Below, in pieces: positions 27,240 through 36,283 of a DNA stretch of 64,000 bases; position 1 is the stretch's first letter; the number at the start of each line of letters is the position of its first letter. A program made the position numbers and the translations under genes. This DNA is from an uncultured Paracoccaceae bacterium (GTDB lineage Bacteria > Pseudomonadota > Alphaproteobacteria > Rhodobacterales > Rhodobacteraceae): the NCBI GenBank assembly GCA_951812305.1, contig CATOSB010000003.1, positions 92,001 to 156,000 of the forward strand, given 5' to 3'. The notes below the pieces were generated by a model that was not told the DNA's origin, ran no database searches, and saw nothing but the letters and a program-made list of their open reading frames with translations.

Positions 27240-27710
27240 TCAACCGGCCGTTTCGATCAGTTCAATGTCGTCGGCGTCCTCTTTCAAGTACCGGCCAACC
27301 AGCCAATCATGACTGTGGCCCGGAAAGGGCGCATGGAATCGTTGCATCAGCCTGCCATAGCTGAAGCCAAGTTCAGACGCCTTGCAGACACGCCGACCTG
27401 ACGGGTGTCGGTGAAGCGCAAGACCGCCACCCGCCTCGCGTAACTCGTACCCTTTGGCGCGCAGGCTGTGCTGCAATTCGTTCCAATCGGCGCTGTGCGC
27501 AAGGTCATCTGCGAGACGCGCACGCAAGGGCGCGACGAGCCGCTCGTCCGCCCTGACAGGCGGTCTCGCATCTAGGCGGCGGCGGATTTCCTTGTCGATC
27601 AGATCGCGGATGATTTGCCCCGGCGACACGTCGTCGCGGCGTGCCAGTCGACAAAGTTCAACCCGCATTTCCCGTGACAATTTAATATAAACCTGATCCA
27701 TCACATCCAC
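27240..27710 (-). CDS. Ribbon-helix-helix-like protein of unknown function
   Basis: 156 residues. The first 50 (MDQVYIKLSREMRVELCRLARRDDVSPGQIIRDLIDKEIRRRL) resemble a ribbon-helix-helix DNA-binding fold; the C-terminal part (GGGLALHRHPSGRRVCKASELGFSYGRLMQRF) resembles segments of relaxase-linked proteins. Two ATGs nine bases apart are possible. No mobilisation genes are near, so function is open. Confidence 0.55.
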   Translation of the reverse strand: MDVMDQVYIKLSREMRVELCRLARRDDVSPGQIIRDLIDKEIRRRLDARPPVRADERLVAPLRARLADDLAHSADWNELQHSLRAKGYELREAGGGLALHRHPSGRRVCKASELGFSYGRLMQRFHAPFPGHSHDWLVGRYLKEDADDIELIETAG

Positions 27711-27747
27711 AGAATTTGCGCGAAATGGTTGAGAAAAGGTTTAAGCT

Positions 27748-28281
27748 TTAGCCCGCCTCCACCAGCGCCTTCAGCCGATTTAGCCCCGTCTCATAATCGC
27801 CGCCGACCCATTTATCCATCATCAGGCCCATCCAGCGTGAGACCGGATTCGAACCCATATCTGTGGTAAATCCCCATGTCACGTCGGTTACGTCGCCATT
27901 CGCCTTCAAAGAAAAGAACGCATCCGCCGTTCCCATCGACCCGAAATCCAGCGCGGTTTCGACCCGCTCATTTTCCACCGACGCGGTGATCTCTTGTGTG
28001 CCGTTGCCCACTTGCGGGTGTTCGCTGGCCCAAGTCAGCTTGTTCCCGACACCCATCTCTGGCCCTTCATAGTTCAACTGAGTGTCCGGATCACGATCCA
28101 GCCACGGCGACCAGGCTTAGGTTTTCTGCATAGAATTCACATGCGGAAAGATCGCATCAGGTGCGGCATTGATCGCAATTGAACGTTCTACCGACACTTC
28201 GCGCGGCAGAAGGAATGCGACCCCAACCAAAACGACGGCAAGTATGACAAGTCCAACGATAATTCGACGAAGCAGGCGCAT
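27748..28281 (-). pseudogene. SRPBCC (START-like) family protein with in-frame stop
   Basis: From the ATG at 28,281: a single N-terminal membrane helix (RRIIVGLVILAVVLVGVAFL), then VSVERSIAINAAPDAIFPHVNSM, a TAA at 28,117-28,119, and in the same frame AWSPWLDRDPDTQLNYEGPEMGVGNKLTW to the end. The two parts are a continuous SRPBCC ligand-binding domain, so one nonsense codon separates them. No good restart lies between stop and the downstream Met. Either a recent pseudogene or a base-call error. Confidence 0.72.
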
Positions 28282-28340
28282 CTAAGCCTCCGAAAACTAT
28301 TGTCCCGGGCGCACAATACCACTTGTTACCGGATTGGGCG

Positions 28341-28991
28341 TCAAACCTCGATGAAACGGTCAGTTTCGGCGTCGAATTGCTCAAGCCGACCTTCGCCGAT
28401 GTCATTCCAAAGCCCGTGCAGCGAAAGTTCGCCACTTTCGACCGCGTCCTTGACGAATGGAAAAGTCATCAGATTGGCAAGCGAGGTCTTAACGGCCTCG
28501 TATTCCAGTGCGCGCACCCGTTCGCCCTCGTCAGCGATTTTCTTCACGCGGTCATAGCCCGGACGCAGCAAGTCAAGCCAGCGTCCGACAAAGCTCGACT
28601 CCTCTTCCAATGGATGGCCCTTGTCCTGACACATGTCATGACACCCCCTAACGCCACCGCAACCGGAATGCCCGACAATCAGGATATGCGCGACTTTCAG
28701 CGCGGTCACCGCATATTCAACCGCCGCAGATGTTCCGTGTTTGCCGCCATCGGGTTCGTTGGACGGGACGAGGTTGGCGATATTGCGGTGGATGAAGAAT
28801 TCGCCGCTGTCGGCGCCAAAAATCGAGGTCACGTGCACGCGGCTGTCGCAGCAGGAAATCACCATTGCGCGCGGGTGCTGTCCTTCATCGGCCAGCCGCC
28901 GAAACCATGACTTGCTTTCCTCATACGTTGTGGCGTGCCAGCCTTTGTAGCGTTTGACCAGATATTGCGGCAGCGGTTTCGCGCTCAACAT
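28341..28991 (-). CDS. Beta-carbonic anhydrase
   Basis: 216 residues. Zinc ligands in VISCCDSRVHV (Cys-x-Asp-x-Arg, about residue 47) and LIVGHSGCGGVRG (His-x-x-Cys, about 105). Cytoplasmic CO2/bicarbonate interconversion. GGAGG precedes two adjacent ATGs at 28,994 and 28,991; the second has better spacing. Stands alone. Confidence 0.93.
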   Translation of the reverse strand: MLSAKPLPQYLVKRYKGWHATTYEESKSWFRRLADEGQHPRAMVISCCDSRVHVTSIFGADSGEFFIHRNIANLVPSNEPDGGKHGTSAAVEYAVTALKVAHILIVGHSGCGGVRGCHDMCQDKGHPLEEESSFVGRWLDLLRPGYDRVKKIADEGERVRALEYEAVKTSLANLMTFPFVKDAVESGELSLHGLWNDIGEGRLEQFDAETDRFIEV

Positions 28992-29133
28992 CATCGACCT
29001 CCATTCATATTCCGGCATCCAGATACGCCGCATTTGACCGAAATTCGAGCCACTTTCCTCATCACGTCAACGAATTCTTTTCCGCTGTCGCGCCACAGTG
29101 CACGCGGTGAGATACGACATGGGGTGCGGAAAT

Positions 29134-29511
29134 ATGCACATCAGCGAGTTACGGCCAAGTGAGGCCGTGCTATTGAATGGCGACCGGCTGGAAGAAATTT
29201 GCCGCGACTTGGGCTATCGCGGCGGCGAGGCGGCGATTTCCACGACGCTGGAGGATCTCGCAGGGCTGCTCAGTCAGGCGCGCAGCTTTTGGGAGCAAGA
29301 CGACCTGAGTGCGCTGGATCTGTGCGCGGGTCAGGTTGTGAGGCTGTCGGATCGGGTCGGCATGGCGGGATTGAGCCGTTCCGCCCGTAACGTCCGTGAT
29401 CTTTGTGGCCGACCTGACGCTGTTGCGTTGGCGGCGACTGTCGCGCGGATGCGACGCATCGGGGAACAATCGCTTTTGGCGATCTGGGACAGGCAGGATC
29501 TGATCATCTGA
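29134..29511 (+). CDS. Small helical protein of unknown function
   Basis: 125 residues from MHISELRPSEAVLLNGDRLEE; a longer form from GTG at 29,098 is possible. Mostly helical, with a LEDLAGLLSQARSFWEQDDLSALDLCAG stretch that loosely recalls histidine-phosphotransfer four-helix bundles, but no clear phospho-His motif is seen. It sits between the carbonic anhydrase (divergent) and the aminopeptidase. Confidence 0.55.
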   Translation: MHISELRPSEAVLLNGDRLEEICRDLGYRGGEAAISTTLEDLAGLLSQARSFWEQDDLSALDLCAGQVVRLSDRVGMAGLSRSARNVRDLCGRPDAVALAATVARMRRIGEQSLLAIWDRQDLII

Positions 29512-29575
29512 ACCCTTGCGGGCGCAGCTTGCGGCATTAGTGTGGGTGCGGATGTATCCGCACTGAAGGGGTTCC

Positions 29576-30961
29576 ATGTCACTAAAGTTCGCCGAAAAGC
29601 CACAGGCATCTATCCCGCTGACTGCAATTGACGAACCGGGATTCAAGGCCTGGTTTGACGGTCTTTCTGAGCCGCGCAAATCCTGGGTTAAGGCGAATAG
29701 ATTTAAAGGTGGCTTTGGACAGGCAATACTTCTCGCGGGCGAGGGCGGCGAAGTTGAAGAGGCGGTTGCAGGATTGGGCGGGCCGAAGGAGCAGGAGCGC
29801 AATAGATTCGCACTGGCCGCCACGCAACCAAGATTGCCAAAAGAAGTGTTCCATCTGACATCACTGCCCGAGGGGTTTGACGCCGAAACGGAATCGCTTG
29901 GTTGGCTGCTTTCAAACTATCGATTTGAACGTTACGCGAAACAGCGCGCAATCGGTGCCCAGCTTGTCGCGCCGCCCGGTGTGGACGCGAGCCGTGTCGA
30001 AGCACTGGCGGCGGGCGAGGCGCTTTCCCGCGATCTGATCAACACGCCGGCATCCGATATGGGGCCCGACGCGCTGGAAGAGGCAGCGCGCGATCTGGCG
30101 AAATCATTTGGTGCGAATATCGACGTGATCGAAGGCGACGCGCTTTTGGATCAGAATTTCCCCATGATCCACGCCGTCGGGCGCGCTGCGGCGAGGGCAC
30201 CACGCCTGATCGACATCCGCTGGGGTGATGCGGGGCCCAGGCTTACGCTCGTTGGAAAGGGTGTTTGTTTTGACACCGGCGGGCTGAACCTGAAACCCGC
30301 GGCGTCAATGGGCCTGATGAAAAAGGATATGGGCGGTGCCGCGACGGTTTTGGGACTGTCACAGATGATCATGGCGCTGGGCGTAAAGGTGCAGTTGCGG
30401 GTTCTGATCCCGGCGGTGGAAAATTCCGTCAGTGGCGATGCATTTCGCCCCGGTGATATTCTGACCAGCCGCAAGGGGCTGACGGTTGAGATCAACAACA
30501 CCGACGCCGAGGGACGGCTGGTACTGGCGGACGCGCTGGCGCTGGCGAGCGAAGAGACGCCAGATTTGATCGTTTCTATGGCGACGCTGACGGGCGCTGC
30601 GCGGGTTGCGGTTGGGCCGGATCTTGCGCCGTTTTACGCAAGCGATACCGACTTGGCGGATGCCATCCGGAAAGGCGCCAAAGTAAACGCTGATCCAGTT
30701 TGGGAAATGCCGTTTCACGCGCCCTATGAAGAGATGATTGAACCCGGCATCGCCGATCTCGACAACGCGCCGAAGGGCGGGTTTGGCGGGTCGATTACTG
30801 CCGCCTTGTTCCTGCGCCGGTTTGTGGACGACGGCCTTCGCTATGCCCATTTCGACATATATGGCTGGCAGCCGAAACCAGCCCCGGCGCGCCCCAAAGG
30901 TGGCGCGGGACAGGGTGCGCGGGCGATTTTGAACGCATTACCGTCTGTTTTGGGCATTTGA
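29576..30961 (+). CDS. Leucyl aminopeptidase family protein (M17)
   Basis: 461 residues. Metal-binding and catalytic segments: LVGKGVCFDTGGLNLKP (about 224-240) and the family signature NTDAEGRLVLADAL (about 309-322). The N-terminal macro-like domain is shorter than in E. coli PepA, as in the PepB-like branch. It removes N-terminal residues from peptides in the cytoplasm. The stop overlaps the next gene's ATG by one base, indicating a coupled operon with an NlpC/P60 protein. Confidence 0.92.
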   Translation: MSLKFAEKPQASIPLTAIDEPGFKAWFDGLSEPRKSWVKANRFKGGFGQAILLAGEGGEVEEAVAGLGGPKEQERNRFALAATQPRLPKEVFHLTSLPEGFDAETESLGWLLSNYRFERYAKQRAIGAQLVAPPGVDASRVEALAAGEALSRDLINTPASDMGPDALEEAARDLAKSFGANIDVIEGDALLDQNFPMIHAVGRAAARAPRLIDIRWGDAGPRLTLVGKGVCFDTGGLNLKPAASMGLMKKDMGGAATVLGLSQMIMALGVKVQLRVLIPAVENSVSGDAFRPGDILTSRKGLTVEINNTDAEGRLVLADALALASEETPDLIVSMATLTGAARVAVGPDLAPFYASDTDLADAIRKGAKVNADPVWEMPFHAPYEEMIEPGIADLDNAPKGGFGGSITAALFLRRFVDDGLRYAHFDIYGWQPKPAPARPKGGAGQGARAILNALPSVLGI

Positions 30962-31800
30962 TGGATCGCCGCACAACCCCCGCCAATGGTCGGGTTGCGG
31001 CCGCCGGTTTGCAGGGCGCGGTCGAAGCGGAGGCGTTTGTTGAAGGTGTTGATCGCCGGATGGCTGCACCGCTAACCGATCTTTTGAAGACCCCCGATGG
31101 TCCGCGAGACCGGCAGCTTCTTCAAGGTGCGGCGATCAAGGTGTTTGATAGTGTCGACGACTGGCTCTTCATCCAGTCAGTTGCCGACAATTACGTCGGA
31201 TATGTTCCGGAAAATACTGTTGGCGCCGCAACGCCTGTCACCACGCATTTCGTCGCCGTGCCTTCCGGCCACGCCTATAGTGAACCTGATATCAAGTCGC
31301 GCGAGATTGCGCCGCTTTGCCTGAATGGCGAAGTGGCCATCGCGAGTCACATGCCGAAATTCTACGAAACCGCAGAAGGCCACTACATTCCGAAACCGCA
31401 TCTGAGACGGCTGGAAAACCGGTTCGCCAATCCGGTAACGGTCGCGCAGATGCTGTTTGGCGCGCCCTATCTTTGGGGCGGCAACAGCGTGGCGGGGGTT
31501 GATTGCTCTGGTCTTGTGCAACTTGCCCATCATGCCTGTGGGATGGCCTGCCCTGCGGACAGCGACCAGCAAGAGGCGGGTCTCGGCGAAGAGATCGCAT
31601 TGGACGCTCCTGTTGAGCGCGGAGATCTGTTTCTCTGGAAAGGCCACGTGGCTTTGGCGGTGGACAGCGAAACGTTGATCCATGCAAATGCGCATCACAT
31701 GGCGGTGGCCTATGAACCGATTGCCGATGGGACAAGAAGAATTGTGGCGCAGGGGGATGGGCCGGTCACTTCTCGACGGCGGGTCACGCTGCCGCTCTGA
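30961..31800 (+). CDS. NlpC/P60-family cell-wall peptidase with SH3-like domains
   Basis: 279 residues. Two SH3b-like segments (about 40-90 and 100-150) precede a C-terminal NlpC/P60 domain with the catalytic Cys in GVDCSGLVQLAHHACG (about 180) and the His in FLWKGHVALAVDS (about 224). No signal peptide is visible, so the substrate may be recycled muropeptide in the cytoplasm, in keeping with the coupled aminopeptidase upstream. Confidence 0.9.
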   Translation: MDRRTTPANGRVAAAGLQGAVEAEAFVEGVDRRMAAPLTDLLKTPDGPRDRQLLQGAAIKVFDSVDDWLFIQSVADNYVGYVPENTVGAATPVTTHFVAVPSGHAYSEPDIKSREIAPLCLNGEVAIASHMPKFYETAEGHYIPKPHLRRLENRFANPVTVAQMLFGAPYLWGGNSVAGVDCSGLVQLAHHACGMACPADSDQQEAGLGEEIALDAPVERGDLFLWKGHVALAVDSETLIHANAHHMAVAYEPIADGTRRIVAQGDGPVTSRRRVTLPL

Positions 31801-31812
31801 CAAGTGGAGTCG

Positions 31813-32160
31813 CTATTCCACCACCCGGATCAGCTTACGTTCCAGCACCCGCAGAACGGTTTTCAGATCATGCCCGCGCTTTAGAATTTGCCCATCCATC
31901 CCGATGACAGAATAAAGCCCCTGGCGATTTCTGAGCCGGGGGCGTTTTTCGATCCGGTAGAGCGTTTGCTCTGCTGTGCGGCGGAACACCGAGAACACGG
32001 CGACCTCGCTGAGGGCTGAAATCCCGTAGTCACGCCATTCACCTGCGGCCACCATGCGGCCATAAAGCCCCATGATCACGCCGATTTCCTTACGGTCGAA
32101 ATGCACCTGTTCTGGCAGACGGGTTTTTTTCTGAAACTGGGACGGTGTGTGCAGCGTCAT
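31813..32160 (-). CDS. DUF2794 protein
   Basis: 115 residues from ATG 32,160; a TTG start at 32,217 would add 19. Carries the conserved core IGVIMGLYGRMVAAGEWRDYG, AVFSVFRRTAEQTLYRIEKRP and LKRGHDLKTVLRVLERKLIRVV of this alphaproteobacterial family. Function not known. Convergent with the NlpC/P60 gene, stop 12 bp apart. Confidence 0.85.
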   Translation of the reverse strand: MTLHTPSQFQKKTRLPEQVHFDRKEIGVIMGLYGRMVAAGEWRDYGISALSEVAVFSVFRRTAEQTLYRIEKRPRLRNRQGLYSVIGMDGQILKRGHDLKTVLRVLERKLIRVVE

Positions 32161-32416
32161 AGCTGGCAGACTGACCTGATCCGCGCGGTTAATCAAGTAT
32201 TGCGAGTTTTGGGTCAATTATTCGGGTTTTTTGGTTTTGTTTCCAGTTTGTAAACCACGCCTTGGTTTTGCCGTTAAATGATCCGCAATCTTCCTTTCCA
32301 CTTCCCTTATGCCGCCGCTTTCAGAACGGAAAACGAAGCTCGTAACGAACGTTAGTGTTTTCCGGCGGTCTGGATTTCATAGCCCCCACCCAGTTCGGAT
32401 CGTCGGAACGTTAACT
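32161..32416. other. Non-coding gap upstream of DUF2794
   Basis: No protein gene. On the + strand it ends in a strong terminator with a T run (32,417-32,452), so a small RNA reading rightward is possible; the sequence from about 32,310 can pair extensively (ccgccgctttcag... with ...tttccggcggt). No known RNA family was recognised. Confidence 0.3.
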
Positions 32417-32452
32417 AAAGAAAGCCTGCCATAACCGGCGGGCTTTCTTTTT
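32417..32452 (+). terminator. Rho-independent terminator
   Basis: Stem AAAGAAAGCCTGCC / GGCGGGCTTTCTTT around a loop ATAACC, followed by TTTTTT on the + strand. On the - strand it can also serve the phosphodiesterase gene ending at 32,469. The same ATAACC loop with GC-rich stem occurs at 52,735. Confidence 0.8.
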
Positions 32453-32468
32453 TGGTGTGCAGCGCGCC

Positions 32469-34427
32469 CTAGAGGCCGATGCGATACCGCGCAAAGCCGT
32501 CGTCACCGTCGCCGGCGGGCTCAATATCCACACCTTTGACGTCAGATACAACGTTGACGCCACTTGGACCCGTGTCGAAAAGAACCGATGTGCCGGGCAA
32601 TTCCATGAACGACCAGTTGTCATCCGCCGTTGGATTGATGGTTCCCTGCTCGACAATATAGCGGACGATCACATCGCGGTTGGTGTCCGGCGCTTCGAAG
32701 ATCGTGGTCGATCCGTCAGCACCGGGGAAATTGCCGCCGCCGCCTGCACGGTAATTGTTCGTGGCAATCACGAAATCCGCATTCGGATCCAGTGGCGCGC
32801 CGTTGAATGTCAGATCCACGATGCGATTGGCATCAGGATTGATCAGCTCCCCACGGGGCCCATATTTGGACGGCTGGCTGAGGTCGATCTTGTACTGCAC
32901 CCCGTCGATAACGTCGAAATTGTAAGACGGAAACTCTGGGTTCAGCAGAACCTGATCGGCGCCACCCGGCGACACCTGATTGAAGATACCGGCGGAACGT
33001 TCAAGCCAGTCCTTAACCTCGGCCCCGGTGACTTTCACCGCGCGCACGGTGTTGGGGTAAAGGTACAGATCGGCGACGTTCTTGATCGCGACATCGCCGA
33101 CGGGAACATCGGTATAATATTCCGGTCCTCCGCGCCCACCGGCCTTGAAGGGTGCCGCAGCCGACAACAATGGCAGCGCTGCGAATTCCGTGCCCTTCAG
33201 CATTTCGGCCACGTACCAGCTTTGGGCTTTTGACACGATCTGAACGGATGGGTCATCGGCGACGAGTGCGAAATATGAATGCAGCGGCGCAGAGGTTTTG
33301 CCCACCGCGCGGCGCACATAGGCAAGTGTCGCCTCATGCACATCTGCCACACTGTCCAGTACCATCTGATCGCTTTCCACCAACGCGGTAATGGAACGGT
33401 CTTCGTTGCGTTTGGATATCGGTCGTGCCTCTGACATGTGGCTGACTACGCGCCATTCGCCGCCCGATTGTTCCAGCATCAAATCAATCAGGCCAAGGTG
33501 CGACCCCCAGAAACCGCCCATCGCGGCGGGCTTGCCGTGGATCGTGCCAGCGGCGGCGTCAACCGCCTCCATGTTTTCGTAAGTCGAAGACGGGAACACA
33601 TTGTGATGGTGACCGGTCAGCACGGCATCAATCCCATCCACGGCGGCCAGCGGAACAGAGGCGTTGCCCATGAAGTCGGTATGCGCGGCCTCTGCGATCC
33701 CGGAATGCGACAGCGCGATGATTATATCCGCGCCCTGTTCCTTCATTACCGGCACATAGGCGCGTGCGCTTTCGATGATGTCGCGCGCGTTCACGTTGCC
33801 TTCCAGATGGCGGCGATCCCAGTTCATGATCTGTGGCGGGACAAATCCGATGAGGCCGATTTTCAACGCGTGCGTTTCCCCCGCGCCATCGGTGACCTCT
33901 TTGTCCATGATCACATAGGGCGGCACCAGCGTGACATCCTTGGTCGGGTCGGCGCCCAGTTCCTTGGCGACGTTGGCAGAGACGACGGGGAATTCCGCGC
34001 GTGCGAGGCTTTTCATCAGAAAGTCGAGCCCATAGTTGAATTCGTGGTTCCCGATCGTCGCGGCGTCGAAGTTCAGTGCGTTGAGCGCGGTGATAATCGG
34101 GTGCATGTCACCCTCTTTCATGCCGCGTTCATAGGCCATGTAATCGCCCATCGGGTTACCCTGAAGAAAATCGCCATTGTCATAAAGGACAGAGTTCGTG
34201 GCCTCGGCCCGGATCTCGTTGATGATCGCGGCGGTGCGGGCCAGGCCCATCGTGTCGCGTTCGCGGTCGGCATAGTAATCATAGGGCCAGATGTGGACGT
34301 GCAGATCGGTGGTTTCCATGATCCGCAGATGCGCCTGATTGGCGGCGGCACGGACGGAAAACGGGTGCAAAGCGATGAAGCTCGCAGTTGCAGCAAGAAA
34401 ATGTCGGCGGTTCAGTGCAAAAGACAT
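32469..34427 (-). CDS. cpdB: 2',3'-cyclic-nucleotide 2'-phosphodiesterase / 3'-nucleotidase
   Basis: 652 residues from the ATG at 34,427 with GGAG upstream; the open frame runs further 5' but lacks family sequence. A twin-arginine signal (NRRHFLAATASFIALHPFSVRAAA) sends it to the periplasm. The metallophosphatase domain shows METTDLHVHIWPYDYY, DNGDFLQGNP, GNHEFNYG, ALSHSG and TGHHHNVFP; the C-terminal 5'-nucleotidase substrate domain has TNNYRAGGGGNFPG. It hydrolyses cyclic nucleotides from RNA breakdown to recover nucleosides and phosphate. 78 bp after imuB. Confidence 0.92.
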   Translation of the reverse strand: MSFALNRRHFLAATASFIALHPFSVRAAANQAHLRIMETTDLHVHIWPYDYYADRERDTMGLARTAAIINEIRAEATNSVLYDNGDFLQGNPMGDYMAYERGMKEGDMHPIITALNALNFDAATIGNHEFNYGLDFLMKSLARAEFPVVSANVAKELGADPTKDVTLVPPYVIMDKEVTDGAGETHALKIGLIGFVPPQIMNWDRRHLEGNVNARDIIESARAYVPVMKEQGADIIIALSHSGIAEAAHTDFMGNASVPLAAVDGIDAVLTGHHHNVFPSSTYENMEAVDAAAGTIHGKPAAMGGFWGSHLGLIDLMLEQSGGEWRVVSHMSEARPISKRNEDRSITALVESDQMVLDSVADVHEATLAYVRRAVGKTSAPLHSYFALVADDPSVQIVSKAQSWYVAEMLKGTEFAALPLLSAAAPFKAGGRGGPEYYTDVPVGDVAIKNVADLYLYPNTVRAVKVTGAEVKDWLERSAGIFNQVSPGGADQVLLNPEFPSYNFDVIDGVQYKIDLSQPSKYGPRGELINPDANRIVDLTFNGAPLDPNADFVIATNNYRAGGGGNFPGADGSTTIFEAPDTNRDVIVRYIVEQGTINPTADDNWSFMELPGTSVLFDTGPSGVNVVSDVKGVDIEPAGDGDDGFARYRIGL

Positions 34428-34504
34428 GGGGCAGCTCCATTGAAAATTTGACGGGCCAGTTTTGTCTTTGCATTGCAACAATCGCATAACGTGGGCGTTA
34501 CGCT

Positions 34505-36160
34505 TTAGGCAAAACTCCCTTGACAGAACCAGCCCGACGACATTGTACCACCATGCGCGTAGTAAAGCCACAAACGCTCTCCATGGCCGGTGGTAACCTG
34601 CCAATAATCGCGCACGCCGGTGCGCCATTCAGGCTCGTCCAGCCACCATTCGGGCGCGATGCGTTCCGGGCCGCTGGCCACCACGGTTTCATGGGTACGC
34701 CCGCGCCAGCGAAACCCGGCGGGCAGGGCGGGGTCGTCATGCGCCTCGACCAGTTCGGGCCGCCAGATCAGGATCGGGCGTGGCGTGGGCGGTGGCGGAA
34801 AGTGCTCGGCAGGTTCTGACCATGCCAGGGGCAGGCGTTTGGCGGTTTTCTCGGGGATATGGGTATCGGCGGGGTGGACGCGGGTGATCGCCTCCAACCC
34901 GATGCGCGCGCCGAGCCGCCCGACCAGGTCATCAAACGCGGTATCTGAGGTCAGGCGGGCCTTGGCGTCCGCCGCCGCATGAAGATGACCGCGATGCTGT
35001 TTGGCTTGCAGGGGCTCGGTCACATGCGCCTCGATCCGGATACAGTCGATGCCGAAACCGGCGTCGATATCGGTCAGCTTCATCATCAGCAAGGGCTTGA
35101 TCCGGTCGGGGCTGGCCGAGGGGCGGGCCATGCCGATCTCGATCGTTTGCATCGAGCCTTCGGCGCGGAACAGCTGCCAGCGGATGCGTCGCGCGCCCTG
35201 ACCCTTGGTGTTCAGGCGTTTTTCCAGTTCCGGCAACAGGCGGTCGACGGCCGCCATGATATCGGTGTCGAGCCCGATGGGTTCGGGCAGCGTCAGGCGG
35301 ACGGCGAAATGCAGCACCGGGCGCGCTGGCGACACTGGCTCTGGTGCCGCACCAAGCGCCTGATCCAGCCGATAGACCAGCCCCTTGCCGAAACGCCGCG
35401 CCAGCGCTGCGCGCGGCGTGCCGGTCAGGTCACCAATGCGGCACAGGCCGAGGCGCGTGAGGTTGGTGGCGACCTCAGTTTCAAGGCGCAGGGCCGAGAC
35501 GGGCAAACCCGCCAGCGCCTGATGCGTCTGTCCGGGCGGGGCGATGCGGTTGGGGCGCTCTCCGGCCAACTCGGTTTTCGGGGCCGCACCCCCTTTGGTC
35601 CAGTGCCGCCGCTTGGCAGCGCGGGCGCGGGTGGCGTATGCCTCCTGATCAATCGCATCGCCGGATCGCATCACCGGTACGGGTTGGCCCGCGAACCGCG
35701 CTAAGGCCCAGGCCGCGCCGACGGTGTCAGCGACGCCTGATTGCACCGTCAGCCCCAGATCGGCGCAATCCTCCTCGACCTGCAACAACAGCTGCTCTTC
35801 GCCCCCGAAAAGATGCGCACAGCCGGTCAGGTCAATCACCAGACTCGCCGGTGGTTCATCCCCCACCCAGGGGCTGAACCTACCCGCCCAGCGGCGCAGC
35901 GCCATCAGCGTGCGCGCCTCGGCCAGCGGGTTGGCCAGCCGGGTGATCAGTTCCGGGCACATGGCTTGCGCATCGCGCAAGGGCTGGCCGGGGGAGAGGC
36001 CCGCGGCAGAGGCGGAATGGCTGAGCGAGGCAAGGCTTTGCAGGTTGCCCCTGGTCTCCACAATGGCAAATGGTGCGTCCAGAATGCCCGGTTCGGCACG
36101 CAGAAACCGCTCCGCCGCGAGGCGGGGGAACCAGAGCGAGAGGATGCGGCGGTTGGGCAT
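34505..36160 (-). CDS. imuB: ImuB-type inactive Y-family polymerase (translesion accessory protein)
   Basis: 551 residues. The N-terminus LSLWFPRLAAERFLRAEPG replaces the catalytic acidic motif of true Y polymerases. VIDLTGCAHLFGGEEQLL and the fingers/little-finger regions follow (LTRLGLCRIGDLTGTPRAALARRFG), then a proline-rich segment and an ImuB C-terminal domain to SSGWFCQGSFA. ImuB brings DnaE2 to the clamp in SOS mutagenesis. A GTTC-N7-GTTC LexA box lies 14 bp before the start. Unusually, neither imuA upstream nor dnaE2 downstream is present. Confidence 0.88.
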   Translation of the reverse strand: MPNRRILSLWFPRLAAERFLRAEPGILDAPFAIVETRGNLQSLASLSHSASAAGLSPGQPLRDAQAMCPELITRLANPLAEARTLMALRRWAGRFSPWVGDEPPASLVIDLTGCAHLFGGEEQLLLQVEEDCADLGLTVQSGVADTVGAAWALARFAGQPVPVMRSGDAIDQEAYATRARAAKRRHWTKGGAAPKTELAGERPNRIAPPGQTHQALAGLPVSALRLETEVATNLTRLGLCRIGDLTGTPRAALARRFGKGLVYRLDQALGAAPEPVSPARPVLHFAVRLTLPEPIGLDTDIMAAVDRLLPELEKRLNTKGQGARRIRWQLFRAEGSMQTIEIGMARPSASPDRIKPLLMMKLTDIDAGFGIDCIRIEAHVTEPLQAKQHRGHLHAAADAKARLTSDTAFDDLVGRLGARIGLEAITRVHPADTHIPEKTAKRLPLAWSEPAEHFPPPPTPRPILIWRPELVEAHDDPALPAGFRWRGRTHETVVASGPERIAPEWWLDEPEWRTGVRDYWQVTTGHGERLWLYYAHGGTMSSGWFCQGSFA

Positions 36161-36173
36161 GTGGGTGGCAGAT

Positions 36174-36188
36174 GTTCCTGATTTGTTC
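36174..36188 (-). promoter_or_regulatory. LexA (SOS) box upstream of imuB
   Basis: GTTCCTGATTTGTTC on the + strand, i.e. GAAC-N7-GAAC toward imuB. This direct repeat with a 7-nt spacer is the LexA operator known in alphaproteobacteria. Position 14 bp before the imuB ATG fits repression of that gene. Confidence 0.82.
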
Positions 36189-36258
36189 TAATTTAGCCAA
36201 AACACGAAAAGAGTCGAGTCGGTCTCTCTTCTTCTTGGTCTCAAATATGGCAGGGGGG

Positions 36259-36283
36259 TGTGGGGGGACAGCGTCCCCCCACA
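36259..36283. repeat. GC-rich hairpin
   Basis: An 11-bp perfect stem TGTGGGGGGAC / GTCCCCCCACA with a 3-nt loop in the imuB-cytochrome gap. No T run follows on either strand, so it is not a clear terminator. A further small palindrome (ttggccaaaggccaa) lies 10 bp to the right. Confidence 0.6.

Noticed and set aside
27240..27710. Mobilisation relaxase accessory gene marking an integrated plasmid
   Set aside because: Only a ribbon-helix-helix-like N-terminus is visible; no relaxase, oriT or integrase nearby, and flanking genes are housekeeping.
32220..32452. 6S, SRP or tmRNA gene in this gap
   Set aside because: None of the conserved cores (for example the SRP GGAAG-type loop or the tmRNA tRNA-like end) could be found.
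33438..34451. 337-codon open frame antisense to the phosphodiesterase gene
   Set aside because: Fully overlaps cpdB, which has clear catalytic motifs and a Tat signal; the antisense product shows no domain.
34979..35704. 241-codon frame antisense to imuB
   Set aside because: Shadow of imuB codon bias; low-complexity Arg/Gly/Gln composition.
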